Counted from the stretch's first letter, positions 1 through 11,713 are shown. The stretch is DNA of 64,000 nt from Sweltsa coloradensis (GCA_024449915.1 JAMZAV010001447.1:1-64000); one strand, 5' to 3'. The notes: a model not told the origin generated them from the letters alone. Numbers and translations: made by a program.

Positions 1-92
1 ACGCGGAAAGATGAACTTGAGCGTGGCAAATTGGTGGTGTGGACGCCATCACGTGTCACCAATAAAGTGGACATGACTCTGTACGACGATAG
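1..92 (+). CDS. Partial exon, Regnase/N4BP1/KHNYN-like NYN (PIN-like) ribonuclease domain
   Basis: Frame 1 is open from the window edge to a good donor (AG then gtaag at 93). The translation runs KDELERGKLVVWTPSR, then about ten residues, then LYDDR. The order [hydrophobic]-TPSR, short spacer, YDDR is the signature of the NYN ribonuclease domain of the Regnase (ZC3H12), N4BP1 and KHNYN families. There the YDDR aspartates contribute to the Mg2+ centre that cuts RNA. The exon ends in phase 2. The rest of the gene is not recognised: upstream exons lie outside the window, and no following exon was found before the LTR element. It could be a live gene running in from the left with a long intron, or an orphan exon copy. 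Confidence 0.5.
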
Positions 93-443
93 GTAAGAAG
101 TCCTAGATACAAACATACATTTGATACCGAAGAAAACGTCAACAAAAATAAGTTCATTAAGGAGGTAAAGACAGCGCTGAACAACGACTGCTACTCGACC
201 ATGGCTAAGGCGATGATTATGAAGCTTGCTGTCGACATGGAGATAGAACTGAATGTCGAAGAGAGACACATGCTAGGGGTGGCATACCAAGGAACTGTGG
301 ACGCAATTTTCGTGCGATTACAGAACGTGATAAACGTTGATGCCACCTACTCTACCGAGGGAAGAGCAAAAATTACTGCACACGCGTCTAGACTCAAGGT
401 AGGGACAGATGTAGGGGTCAGGCAATGTCCCCCTGGAATATAG
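93..443 (+). pseudogene. 14-3-3-like coding remnant
   Basis: The frame is open from 93 to a stop at 441-443, with an in-frame TAG at 90-92 just upstream. Around 201-300 it encodes MAKAMIMKLAVDMEIEL and NVEERHMLGVAYQ, which align without gaps to helices 2-3 of 14-3-3 proteins (family pattern M.xAMKxV...ELxxEERNLLSVAYKN). Upstream residues (FIKEVKTALNNDCYSTM) fit the KAKLAEQAERYDDM position only in spacing. Downstream, TEG (about 357) matches the TEG of the 14-3-3 helix 3-4 loop, then similarity fades. Phosphopeptide-binding Arg/Tyr residues are not visible. It has no intron, lacks the N and C termini, and lies just after a splice donor, so it is best read as a diverged retrocopy or exon fragment. 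A fast-evolving paralogue is less likely. Confidence 0.45.
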
Positions 444-486
444 GATACATATGACTATTATAGTCTTTATGCAATGAGGTAATTTA

Positions 487-788
487 CTAGGAAGCTTCGC
501 AAACGCTTTTTCAGACGCGTTGTTGGATGAGCGTAATTTTTTTAAAACAAAAAAAGCGTAAAATTGCGATTTTCATGAGAAATAATTTTTAGATTGCGCT
601 AAAAAAAAGTGGCAGTTTTAAGTTCAGTGATTTCGATGGCCTTAAGAAAATTTCATCGCAATTGGAGTATCGGTTTAGCCGGAATCGTGTTAACAGACAG
701 ACAAAAATACAAAAAAAGAAAGAAAAAAAAACATTACGGATTCTTTTCTCCAGTGTAGTGAAATAGAATCTTTGCTATGCTCATCCAA
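487..788 (-). mobile_element. Short Helentron-like (HINE) element, inverted copy
   Basis: Read on the minus strand it starts TTGGATGA and ends CTCATCCAAC, an AACGC...GCGTT hairpin, then TTCCTAG. This is the same architecture as the three copies at 36658-38937. The internal phrase (antisense of CCGGCTAAACCGATACTCC) is shared. This copy is about 300 bp, having lost the internal ~170-bp repeats. Confidence 0.55.
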
Positions 789-1084
789 TTAAATAATGTT
801 AACCCCATTGTTAGAGGTAATGAGAAATGGTGATATAAAAACCCAAATTTCGTTTTAAAAAACCCAAATTTCGCGTTTTTCGCGATTTCAAAAAAATTGT
901 CAAAAACATTACTAAAAAATAAAAAAATCACTAAAAAAAAATTGTACGCATGATATTTTGGTATACTATTTTCGCGGGAAGCCGTGATACGCGCCGTTAT
1001 TTTGGAGGTATATTTCCGTGAAGCCCGTGACGCCCGTGACGTCACGGTACCCCGCCTACCGCGCGCGTAATATTCGGTCTGGAC

Positions 1085-1120
1085 CGGCACCTCCACCAAA
1101 ACGGACCGGCACCTCCACAT
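1085..1120 (+). repeat. Two-copy GGCACCTCCAC repeat
   Basis: The 11-mer is present at 1086-1096 and 1108-1118, each preceded by GGACC, in a stretch otherwise rich in TTTCGCG. The reverse complement (GTGGAGGTGCC) is the core of the tandem arrays at 17227-17290 and 60179-60260. From 789 to 1480 I see no gene. Confidence 0.5.
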
Positions 1121-1492
1121 CACTTTACATTTTGCACACTAAAAGGTCCAATTTCGCGATTTAATTCGCGTTTTGACCAGTTTGATGTAATTTTGTTCGT
1201 TATTTCGCGCTATACACGAAATTTCGCGAAATTCGCGTTTTCAAAATGTGTTTTTTCCATCACTAAATGATGTAATTTGTCGACAATATTACATTTTAGG
1301 CAATAAAAAGGACATTTAAAAAAATTCGCAAATTTCGTTATCACCATTTTTCACTACCTCTACCCATTGTATGTAAACCATTCCTGCATTTTTGAGTAGG
1401 CCTACGCCTGAAAGGGATATGTTGATCGTCTCATTGCCTAGTATTGTGGTTATGAATTTCGGAACTAGAGGAGGTACTATTATGTTTATTTT

Positions 1493-1918
1493 TTATTGCA
1501 AAAGTTGGCGTTTCAAGTATATAAAGACATGGTAAGGTGAGAATAGTCTTTTGAATACCGGTCTACAGGAATCACGATACCCAATATTCCTAAGAATAGG
1601 TATTGCTCGCTTTTGCATTTTGAAGAACATATCCGAGCGCAAACAATTTCCCCATAATAGAACAGCATATCGTAAATGTGATTCCAAGTATGCTTGGTAC
1701 GCTACTTTTGCATTTATAAATCCTGATGTATCCTTAATCACTCTTATGGCATAGCAAGCAGAACTTAATTTGGGAAGAAGGAGTTCTACATGGTTGTTCC
1801 AACTTACATTTTCATCAACCTGCACACCGAGAAGTTGTGAGGATTCACTATTTGCTAACTTAGTACCTTGGATATTAATGACAGGAAGTACTACAATCTT
1901 TTGTTGATTGTTGATTTT
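1493..1918 (-). pseudogene. Non-LTR retrotransposon RT C-terminal fragment (Jockey/CR1-like)
   Basis: The minus-strand frame ends at a stop at 1493. It carries the segment after the RT palm of non-LTR elements: LLGVQVDENVSWNNHV, then AYQAYLESHLRYAVLLWGN, then KMQKRAIPILRN and YRDSC. These correspond to the LG...D..L.W..H, L.Y....WG and QK.A.R motifs found in Jockey/CR1-type ORF2 proteins. The catalytic FADD part is missing, so the copy is 5' truncated. The open frame runs on past 1918, but residues beyond that point are antisense of a SINE tRNA head and are not LINE sequence. Confidence 0.8.
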
Positions 1919-2351
1919 GGGGCTCGTTGGTCTTGTGGTTAGCGTATCTGCTTCCAATGCAGAAGGTCCAGGGTTCGATTTCCGCCAAAGTCAGAAGTTA
2001 AAAACTTCTGAAATTCTGACCTTCATCAGTTCTTGTCTTAGGAGTTTGTAAACGGTGACTTTGGAGCCGTCCTAGCAACGAAGCACATAATAAATTCAGA
2101 GTTGCTCTGAATCGGCCTTGTTGATTCTGGCGTTGATCCGCGGGTGTTCGCACTGTCCATACCACTGATTGCTAAATTTCCTATTAAAAATATTGATCTT
2201 TGGTTGGTTATCGCTCACTCGTCAATTGCGTCGGGGCCTACTGGGTTGGCTTGGTCGCTTTGATTTACTGTCCCCCACCAAAAATTAGTTATATAACTGA
2301 GTGGGTAAACTCTAGATACAATTTTTTTTATTTATTTATTTATTTATTTAG
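1919..2351 (+). mobile_element. Full-length tRNA-derived SINE
   Basis: The tRNA-like head is at about 1920-1992. It has an A box (GGCTCGTTGGTCTTGTGG), an anticodon-like arm TCTGC-TTCCAAT-GCAGA and a B box GGTTCGATTTC. The body is unrelated to tRNA. The 3' end has a TTATATAAC hairpin (AGTTATATAACT at about 2287) and an (ATTT)n tail at 2323-2350. The same body, inverted, is at 59586-60044 and, truncated, at 59039-59215. It lies head-on against the 5' end of the LINE fragment at 1493-1918. Confidence 0.85.
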
Positions 2352-3389
2352 GGTGGAAATGTATGTACAGTAGTTAGTTTTGATTATACGTATTGTGCCA
2401 AATATAGGCTGACCCTGAATATAAGCCGACCCCCTAACTTTTCTTGTTGAAATATTAAAACACATATGCAAATATTAGCTGGTAAGGGACTTTGAGACTT
2501 AAAATGAAAAAGGGGTAGGCTTATATTCAGGACAATACAGTATTTAGACCAAGTTTATTGGCTACCAGCCAGGTGTAGATTGTGGGGCCTCAATGTCACT
2601 GGCAGTGTGGTTTAATTGTGCTGCAAACCCCTTGCTCACGCACAGGTCTTCAGCTACGCAATGTGCAATAATCATAGTTATAGCTGCTTCCAATGGGTTA
2701 CCGTTGCCTTCTTCAAACTTTCATTTATGGAGGGAAATACATTTATTTAAAATTTTTAATGGGATTTTTTTCCCGGTGCCTAAACGCACCCCCAAAAAGC
2801 GGCATTTTTGCGGGGAAATTTTCCCTTTTTGGCTGCCATTTTTTCTTTGAAGGAACGGATAAACCCAAAATTTTTGCGTTGCTCTGTGTTGTTTTTGTTG
2901 TTTTTTTTTTGTAGTTTTAAAAGTCAGGGGTTAAATTTTTTACAGAAGAACCAACCTTTTTGAAATTGCGGCCCCCATTTGGGCTTTAAATACAAAAAAA
3001 TTTTACAACAATTGTTTTTTTTGGGCTTAAATTTAAATTTATTTTTTTAAAAACCAAGTTTTCTCTGTTTTTAAGGTTGATGACAAGTCGACAACTAAGG
3101 CCACACTTTTGTTATTTTTCAGATGAAATCTGAACATAACCAAACAGGTGGTGTGAAGCGGAAAAGATGTCCTGATACGGAAATAATTTAAGTAAAATTT
3201 TCAATCCCAAGAGATTAAAATTATCGGAGAAAAAAAAACGCTTGGCCATTCTATGCCAAAAATACCTGCACAGCTGAAGCTGCAACTCATAGATTGGGGC
3301 AAAACTTCTTGAAATTTTTGGCCCCAACCTGGGGTTTTCCAAAACGGGGACTTACGCCCCGTTAATCCTTGACTGGGTTTAACATCACT
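2352..3389. other. No gene seen; start of homopolymer-rich sequence
   Basis: AT-rich sequence with no coding signal. From about 2700 the text becomes dominated by stretched homopolymers (runs of T, C, G and A of 4-9), a texture that continues to about 10450. Confidence 0.5.
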
Positions 3390-4010
3390 CTTTGGTAAGT
3401 GTTTTGGGCGCGGATTTCCCGGCGCTATTTTTGGGTAGTTATATTTTTCTCTTAGCTTTTGGTTTTTTCTTTTTTCCCGTATTCATAATTTGGGCCCCCT
3501 TTTTGTTATCACCTGTTTGAATTTCTGCCTATCAGCCCGTCTTTCCGGGTTTTTCCCTCGGGGGTTTCCGACTTTTGAACATCTTGTAAATGCATTTTCT
3601 CCTCCCCCCTTTCACTCGATGAAGTGCCAAATTTTTGTTTTTGTCTCAACTTTTCCGCTGCACCTCCCCAACGAAACCGTCCCCGCTCTCAGCGGACATT
3701 GATTTCAATGAAAACGTTTTCAAGTGTGTAGCCCCCTCCCGCGTCCGTTTTTTGGGAAACAACGAGGGAAATTTTTTTAGTTTCCCAGTCCTTGGTTCGA
3801 CTTCCCTTTCCCAGGCATTCTTTTAATTTCCTACTAATTTTCCCAAAAACTCGAGTTTCTATCCCTTTTTCTCTCTCGGGGTGGGTTTTAACATCCCGCC
3901 CATGTACTTACCTCTGCACTGCCCCCTTTCAGCCTACGTCAAGATTCGGGGTAAGTTCAGATCAAAAAAAAAATTACAGCCCATTTTTCCCTCGGATTTT
4001 TGAGCATGGG
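3390..4010 (+). repeat. 5' LTR (approximate)
   Basis: It shares an ordered series of blocks with 9870-10480: GGATTTCCC...GCTATT, TTTTCGTATTCATAA-like, ACTCGATGAAGTGC, CTCAGCGGACATT, CGCGTCCGT, ACTCGAGTTT, TACTTACCTCTGCACTGCCC, CCTACGTCAAGATTCGGG and GTTCAGATCAAAAA. Most differences between the two are homopolymer lengths. Confidence 0.7.
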
Positions 4011-7000
4011 CCCCCAAAAAACACATGGTCCCCCGGGCACCGTTTGCTCCGGGGGATGTTCCGCTTTTTTGAAATAGTTTCTCATTAAAGGGTTTTAGCC
4101 CTTGTTGGTCATCGCACTACACAAAAACGGGGTTGAGTGTTGTTTTTTTCCGCCTTCGTGTTTTTTTGTTGATTGCGCTTTTCAGTGAAATTGTCTCTTA
4201 CGTTTTTTCTCCTCTTATTTTTGATACTTGTAATTCCGTTCATCATGGAAGATTTTGAAAGCCCCCAACAAAAAAAGGTTATTGCTCGAAGCGATTTTTA
4301 TTTTTCGCGTCCCGTTCAGCAAAACTTTAAAGGCGTTCGAAAAAAAAAAACCCGGGGATCAAGTTGAGGCATTTAGGCCCCGTTTTGTAATTTTCTAATT
4401 TGGGAAAATTTTGATTTTCCGCGAAATCCAAAGGTCTTTCCCAAACTAAAACCCCCAAAATTATTTTCCCCCCCTTTAAATTTCGACGAAATGGGCAAAT
4501 TTTAAAGACAGTTTTAAAAACGCTTTTTTTGCGAAAAGTTTTTTATGTACGGTTGATAAATTAAATCAGCGCCCTGGGTGATTTAAACCTGGTCCTTGCC
4601 CCGCCCCCATTTTAAACCCCAATTCTTGCTTTGCCAGCCCATAGATTTTTCCCCAATTTCCCAAAGGGACTTTTGGGGCAAAGGGGCCCCAAATTTCCCT
4701 ATTCTTTTTTTAAAAATCTCTGATCGATGTTTTAATAAATCTTTAAGTAATGTTCAAAAGTTACATTTATTTAACAACTTCATTGTCTGAAACCCCTTTG
4801 GGCCCCTCATCTCAGAGTTTTCAAATAACTGAAAAAAAATTACCCCCCTCGCTCTGAACACTTTTAAATCCTCGTTATAAAAAACAAGCGATTACTGGGG
4901 GTTTTTGTATGTCCACAAGATTTTAAAGATTTTTTTTCCTCAAAAAACGTCTCCTATGACGGTCTTAAAAGCGTTTCAAAAAACACATCGCAACTCTGCA
5001 AATCTCTGAAAGTTTGAATTTTCCCCTTTTAAAAGGGATTTTTTATTGTTATGTTTGGCTTTTAGCTAATCCATCCCGTCATCCGCAAGGTTTTTGGGGG
5101 AAAAAAGAAAAAAAAATCTAATTAAACTCCCATTACAAACGAAATCGTTTTCCCCCGAAGACCAATCTAGAAACGATGGATTTATGTGCTGTGGGGAAAA
5201 AATTTTCTGTTACTATTTTTAAAAAATTTCCTCTCCTTCAAAGCAAATTTCCAACACCTTGTTAGTGTTTTCACCTGCCTCGAAAAAACCAGGGGGTGCA
5301 GGGGGAAACCCACAAAATTTTCATTTTCGTAATCACTCTAAATTAAACTGTGTCCGCTTTTTGGGTTTGGGAAGGTTTCTCTTTACTTTTGTACCAGTGC
5401 AATTTTTTTCCCGTGGAAAAACCTTTTAGACCAACGTTATGCCCCCCCCCCCCCCCTTTCCCCGCCAATTAAAACGCTTTTTTTTAAATTTGTAGGGGTG
5501 GCATTGCAATCCCAATGCATTTTCCACGAAATAATGTTCGGTGTCAAAGCCCCCAAAAACACCCAATTTATGTTACTTTTCTAAACCCCCGCTCCTTTCC
5601 CCCCGTTTAAGGGACACCCCCTGTCACCGGGAGCAAGGCCCTTTCAGCGCCCCAGATTTCTGTCAGTCAAGCCCCAGGTTTGAGCCCCACTCATCGAACT
5701 GTCATACTGGGCCCCCGTTCGGGGCCCCCTCATTAGTGACGCGCACGGGACATGAAAACCCTTTCCCGCGCGGTTTTTAAATCCGGGTCAAAATCTCTGC
5801 TATCACAAAGTCTTTAGTGCAAGTTTGGGGCTTAAAAGTAAAATTCCACCCACCCCCCAAAAATTGTCGGGTTTCGGACAAACTAATCCCGAGTGCTGGT
5901 ATTGTGCAATGCTTTAGCATTCCGCTTCGGGGGCAACCCTCTATGTTTTTCAATGCAAAATTCCCCTCCCCCAAAACTATTGCCGGGTTTTGGGCCAAAT
6001 TTCCTCCGTGTCCACTGACGTCATGACCCGCTATAAATGACCTTGACCTGGGTACGATCGTTTTAATGTACCGGGGGCCCCATTGACCCCCAAATTGGTG
6101 TCCGTCTCTACTAAGACTTCTCTGTAAAACCGGACCCCGATCGTGGGCCCAGCAAACCTGCCGCCTAAAAAAGGTTTTTTTGGTTTGGGGAAATCTTGGT
6201 TTCCGGTCCAGGGAACTAAACCACCCCCCTGAGTCTTTCCTACTCATTTCTCGGGGGGGAAACCCCCCCCCGTTGGAACACCCTCTCCCGGTCCCCTTCT
6301 GGGAAACAGAAAAAGGTCATCGACCTCCCTCTCTGGACCCAAGGGGGATTCGCTGGGTTAAAAGGAGCACTTCTTTTAAAACTCTTTTTCTCCCGCCCCC
6401 TCTGGCCGCTACTGGGGGTTCGCTCTACCATTCAACCCTGATTGCGTCATGCCGGGGGCTACAATCGTACGTCGCGCTCAAGACTTTTTTCATTTTTAGG
6501 GGCGCCCGTCGAAGCGTGATCCCCCCCACTTCATGACTCAAAACCCGATTTCAGAGTGATTACGCCGTTACTGCCATGCAGCCTTTCCTCTCGACCTGCG
6601 GGAGTACATAATCCCCATAATTGTGTAAAAAAAGGGGCACAAAACTCTAACCCCTAAAAATGCGAGTGGTTTTTCCCAAAGCCTTTCCCCCCTGATAAAA
6701 GTGGAGTCGCTCTAAAACCCCGTCCTGCTGAGTGGGTTTCCCAAGCTTCAAAGTGACCTTCCCACTGTTCTAAAAACCAAATTTTCGCCTTTTCCCCGTA
6801 AACTCTGTGGGGCGGACGTGAGACAGTGTACCGTCAAATCCTTTTGGGAAACCCGAAAAGATGTGCTTTTTGACTATTCTGGGTTTCCGAGCCCTACTCT
6901 TTCCCGTCGTTGGGGTTTCGAGCTTTTAATTTCAGTGAAACCCAAAGGGCTCACTCCCTTTTGCCTTTTCCCGGGCCCAACGAGTGGTTTTCAGCAACTG

Positions 7001-7830
7001 GGCGTGGACCAAGGGGCTAAGTTTCCCTTTGCTTCACGCGCCCCTTTCTTCAAACATCTACAAGAGGGCGTTTGTTTCAGGCCCCCAGTTACCTTTACGA
7101 AGCCCTCCGGGGCTTCGTGCCCGAGTTGCGTCATCACTCCGTGTGCAGGGAAACGGGGCTACGCAATTTGGGTAGCAATGTTTCCTAAGCTCTTTTCTCC
7201 CTCCCCCAAAGGGCCCCTCTAGAAAATCCCCTGGTCTTCTCCCAAAAGACGAACAAACTTTGAAAATTTTCGGTCTGTTTGGGGGGACCCTCGTTCGATT
7301 TCTTCAGTTCCACACTCTGCCCTTTGTAGGTTTCGGTCACCAAAAAGGGCCCATACCTCCTACATAGCGGCCTATTCGACCCCCTCGGGTTTTTCAACCC
7401 CCTTTTGTCTCCTGGATGAAGGTGTTTAGGGAGAATCTCCCGGCTCTTGCCCCGTGGGAGTGGGAGAAGCACTCTCGGAATCATCTCTCAAAAATTTTGG
7501 CTCCCCTGGGCCCTTGAAACCCCTGCCCCAAATTTTTAGTGATGTTCATGTTCCCCGGCTCCTTGTCCCTGAACCCATGCCAAAATTTCCGGCTTGTAGG
7601 GTTTTTTCGACGCCCCCGAGAAAAGGCCCCATGCCCGCTACTCTTTTCTTGCACGTTGAAAACGGGGCTTTGCAACTCACGTCGATTTTTGAAGCCCGGG
7701 GCAAGGTCGCGCCCCCCCAAGCTGCCCCACTGTGCCCAAGTTTTGGGAAAAACAGTGGGGCATGGGTTTTTTTTTCTAAAGGGGGCTTTAAAGGAAAACC
7801 CTAAACCCCTCTCGAGCCCCTTTCAAAAAT
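4011..7830 (+). other. Interior of LTR element, frames unreadable
   Basis: This is presumably the gag-protease-RT part of the element by position. Open frames here are short and mutually overlapping, and I could not recognise a protease DTG or an RT YxDD box with confidence. No host gene is seen. Confidence 0.4.
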
Positions 7831-7837
7831 AGAAACA

Positions 7838-7960
7838 GTGTTTTTATACACTGACTCCACTATCGTTGCCCGGTTGGCTTTAGTCCCCCCCCGCCCCCAA
7901 ATGAAGACATTCGTCGCCCAAAAGGGTAGTCGAAATACTCGAGACCACTTTCCCCGGGTT
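7838..7960 (+). pseudogene. RNase H-domain fragment of BEL/Pao pol
   Basis: The frame beginning at 7838 reads FLYTDSTIVARLAL and, about 20 residues later, MKTFVAQK. This matches the BEL/Pao arrangement of a TDS(T/V)(I/V)V acidic motif followed by (L/W)KTFVANR. The D of TDS is a catalytic residue in RNase H. The frame continues to 8782 but becomes unlike the family soon after, as expected from frameshifts. Confidence 0.6.
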
Positions 7961-8894
7961 GGGCTTCATGTTAGTTCTGGGAAAAGAACCCTGCCGATTT
8001 CGCCTCTCGGGGGCGCCCCCCTGGGGCCCGTTGAAAACCCCCCCATTTTTTTGGGGTTTTTTTTTCCCGGTTCCCCCTTTATGGTTTTCCCCCCTCCACG
8101 TTGGGCTCGTCGGTCCCTTTGGTTTAACCCAGCCCCCGAATTTTGCCCCAGCCCGAAAGGGGGTCTCCCCCGGGTGCATAACTCACGACCCGGCATTTAT
8201 CCCCCTGCTTTTCAAAAATGCAAGTTTTTTTTCCTCGCTCTTTTAAAGCCAAAGCGGGTGTTTCGGTCACGTTTGGGAAAAGCTTTTCCCCAACCCTTTC
8301 TTTCCCTCGAAGTAACCCGCACCCCCCTCTGGCCCTGCTCCCGTCCGATCTTTAGGACCGAATGCACCTGTTTTTGTGGGGCATCAACCCCAAACAGCAG
8401 TACTTCGCTGAGGGGCTCAAGCAAATGGCTAAACACTCGTTGTGACCCCCCGCCCTCGCCACCCCCCCCAAGCCCCTTTATTGGGCTCCCGGGGGTTTGT
8501 TTAGGGTGGGCGGCAGGCTTCAATTTTTCTTCTCTCCCGGAAGAAGCTCGTCATCCCCTCTTTTTTTCCCCCAAAGGGAAAAGGAAATTTTTTCCCCCCC
8601 TCTTTTTTGAGCCCTTTCCCTCTCTCCTCCCTTTTCAAATTTTGGCCCCCGCATGTGCAAAACTTCATTCCGCAGAGTTTTTGGGGTTTTCTCTCTGGGG
8701 TTTGGGTTTCGGGAAAAAGCCTTCGTCGTGCTTAACCCTTTTTAAATTCCGCGCCCCAAACCAATCAGCCAATTATGGCTAATCTGCCCGAAACCCCGCG
8801 TTTAAGCCCTTGCGCGCGTTTCCCCCAAGTGGGCACAGACTACCTGGCCCATTTCCGTGAAGACGATTCCCCCGTCGTAATGCCTCCATCGTCA

Positions 8895-8970
8895 AAGGCT
8901 ACTTATGTCTCTTCGTCTGCCTGGCCACCAAAGCCGTGCATTTGAGCTGGTCTTCTGACCTGCCACTGAA
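8895..8970 (+). pseudogene. Integrase core fragment of BEL/Pao pol
   Basis: One plus-strand frame reads GYLCLFVCLATKAVHL followed by S.SSDL. The block K.Y.CLFVCL.TKA.HLE...D is the strongly conserved integrase stretch of BEL/Pao (and related) retrotransposons. It is the clearest protein evidence in the element. The glutamate expected after HL is read as serine here, and the flanks shift frame. Confidence 0.75.
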
Positions 8971-9869
8971 ACTTTCCCCGGGGCCCGCTTGACGGTTTTC
9001 CGCCCGGGGTGGACTCCCCGCTCACATTTACCCCCGACTGTGGCCCCTTTAAATTTCGGAGGGGCCCGCCGGGTTTTGCCCCCGCGGATCTACATTCTCT
9101 CACGGGAGCTGAGACCGGGGGAAACCCCGGACCCAAGGGTTTTCACTCGTAATGTTAGGGGGGCAAATTTTAAAACCCCCCCTACGCTCCTAATTTTGGT
9201 TGGGGCTTTTGGGAAACCCGGGGGAAAACCGCCAAAATTACTCCTGAAAGACTAATTAAGGACTCCGCCCTTAATTTTTGGGAGTACTCCCCCCTGTTTT
9301 CACCCCATCGAAAGGGGTTTTTGAATAGTCGTCCGCTTTGGGGCCACTTCGTTCGACCCCCTGGATGGCCCAGATTACCCCTCTCCCGCCCCATTTGTTG
9401 ATCGGCCCCCTGCTTCTCGCACCTTTCCCGAAGTTTTTCTGTCGTCGAGAATGCCTCCACCTCTTCGTTTGGGTTCAAGGGCCGTAAAATTTGGATCAAA
9501 AGGGTTTTTGGGCACGTTGGTCCTCGAGTATCTGCACACGCGATGCAGTGTGGGAAAAAAAGGGGGTGCGCCGCGTGCCCGGAAACCCCAAGGGCCCGGG
9601 GGGGACGTGGTCTTCGTTTTTGGAACCCGGCTACCCCCAAACCTTTTGTCTTGGCCCATTGGCCGGGTGGGGAAAAAAAAAGTGTGCCCTGGCAAAGACA
9701 ACGTCATCAGAGTGGGGGGGTCCGTTCGGACTCCCAAAGGAGGGTTTACCCGGGCCGGTGAACAAGTTGGTGATCCTCCCTTTCCCTTTTTAGTTTATTC
9801 TTTTTTGGGTCGGCTTTTTAAATTCTAGTTTTTTAGTTATTTTCTTGGGCCTATCTAAAATATTCCCTT

Positions 9870-10480
9870 TTTGGTGGGCGGTTATGTTCCCCGGGGGATT
9901 TCCCGGGGCTATTGTTTTGGGATATTTTTTTTCTTAGCTATTTGGAAATTTCCCTTTTTTTTCGTATTCATAAGTTGCATTAAATTTTTATCCCTGTTTA
10001 ATTTTGGGCCATCAGAGTTTTCCTGGTTTTTCCCCCGCGTTCCCACTTTATTTCAAGCATCTTTTCAATTTCAGTTCCTCCTCTGCCTTTTACTCGATGA
10101 AGTGCAAAAATTGTTTTTTCGTCTCAAAATTTTTTCCGGGCGGCCCCTGCAACGCACGGTTTTTCCCCCCTCAGCGGACATTTCACCACTGTACGTTATT
10201 TAATGTGTGCCGCCTTTCCGCGTCCGTCTTGGGGAAAACAAGACGGATTTTCCCGGGTGCCAAATCCTTTGGGTTTGACTTGCCTTTCCCGGCATTCTCT
10301 AATTTTCCCACTAAAATTCCAAACTCGAGTTTTTATCCCCGGGTTTTCTTTTCGCGGTGGGCTTAACACCCGCCCATCGTACTTACCTCTGCACTGCCCC
10401 CTTTAGCCTACGTCAAGATTCGGGGGAAGTTCAGATCAAAAAAAATATATACAGTCCATTATTCTCGGAGTTGAGCATCT
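9870..10480 (+). repeat. 3' LTR (approximate)
   Basis: Direct repeat of 3390-4010 (blocks listed there). Similarity ends around GAGCAT near 10475. No confident target-site duplication could be read, because both outer edges fall in poorly resolved sequence. Confidence 0.7.
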
Positions 10481-10543
10481 CGGCTCGAACAGTAAGCGTA
10501 CAGTTGTTTTATTTTATTTACAAAGTTTGTTTTGTTTGATTTA

Positions 10544-10589
10544 CTAGACCGCTTCGCGAACGCTTTTTCCAGTCGCGTTGATGGACGAG
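10544..10589 (-). mobile_element. Helentron-like 3' terminus fragment
   Basis: On the minus strand: CTCGTCCATC, then AACGC with loop and GCGTT (hairpin), then CGCGAAGCGGTCTAG. It has the same order as the 3' ends at 487 and 58626. Confidence 0.45.
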
Positions 10590-11189
10590 TTTTTTGGTTG
10601 ACACATAAACAGGTTTTAACACATAGTGTGTAAGCGCGATGGCACACTCAAAAACGTAAGCACAAAGAATTTATGCCAAGATATGTCACTCGTCTTCTAA
10701 GTTCTTTGCAGTTATCACATTTTAATTATAAAAGGATTTGAAGGTTATCCATAAAGATTATTTTTCCAATCAATGTTTATAATTATCCTCCCAAAGGAAC
10801 AATATTTTTAATGCTTCATCTGAGTTCATAGCACTGTTTTCTGTTTTTTCTGTTCATCTTCTTTGCAATTATTAATATATAATCGGGACAAAATGACATT
10901 TTAGCCCACATTCAAGCAATTTAAATTATTTTACAACATATGCCTAGGCTAGGGCATCTTTACAGTCTGTATTCCCTTTGTGAGGGAATCAAAGCCGGTT
11001 GCACATGGTATTTCAAATGTGAGAGTGAGTGAGTTTACACGCAAAACGTGCAAAATTGAAATTCGAGAATAGCAACCGGACGAAATGATTTGAGAAGTCA
11101 CGTCCCTTTCACATGGTGAGAAAACTCACTTCATATTCAAGAATAGGCCCCTAGTTCATTGCGGCTTACCAGTTTTATTCACACATCTC
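10590..11189. other. No feature recognised
   Basis: Unique-looking AT-rich DNA with no coding or repeat signal that I can support. Confidence 0.4.
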
Positions 11190-11713
11190 CAGTGGCGTAG
11201 GAACTATTTTTTTAGTGGGGGGGTCACTGCACTCAAGTTGACTAAAAGGTTGGGTGGGCAATCCGGGGTCTGGGGCGAAGTCCCCAGCCGTCGGAGGCTT
11301 TTTCGCGGTAGGGGAGATTTTTTTTAAAGGTGCCCTTGACAGGTGGCCTAAAACACGTTTTCAGGCGAATTTTAATTATGAATAAGGGTTACATTTTGAA
11401 GCGAATATTGCATTGAAGATTGATTACCTGACCGAAATCGGTCGACAGTCTGCTTGGGAGTGAAAACACTGCACACACAATAATAATGAATATCTCGCAA
11501 ATCACGTCTCTTACTGAATCTTTCTAAAAAATGTTAACAAAAACCTTCCATTTTGTTTGCAAGCCCGACTGTAGTAAATATCCTTAAAATCACCCAACAA
11601 GCTATAAGTTAGCAAATGACACCCATACCTGGCTTGACCCCCCCCACTGGGGGGGTCAAGCCAACAAGTGGGGGGGGAGTTTCCCCCCATCCCCCCCCGT
11701 TCCTACGCCCCTG
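11190..11713. mobile_element. Non-autonomous hAT element with exact 8-bp TSD
   Basis: Termini are CAGTGGCGTAGGAAC and GTTCCTACGCCCCTG, flanked on both sides by CACATCTC (11182-11189 and 11714-11721). The internal phrase GGTCTGGGGCGAAGTCCC recurs in the fragment at 41741. The right end holds a C/G-run foldback near 11638-11690. Confidence 0.85.

Larger units (their letters stand above)
3390..10480 (+). mobile_element. Degraded LTR retrotransposon, BEL/Pao type
   Basis: Two long direct repeats (about 3390-4010 and 9870-10480) bracket an interior with recognisable BEL/Pao pol pieces in the right order: an RNase H-type TDS motif near 7855, then an integrase core near 8898. Every long frame is broken by apparent homopolymer gains and losses, so gag and RT could not be assigned. 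LTR edges are approximate. I describe it as broken only; it could be an old copy or an uncorrected consensus. Confidence 0.7.

Noticed and set aside
4011..9870. Overlapping open frames up to 314 codons read as host genes
   Set aside because: Proline/phenylalanine-rich translations of stretched C and T runs; the recognisable peptides in the block belong to a retrotransposon.
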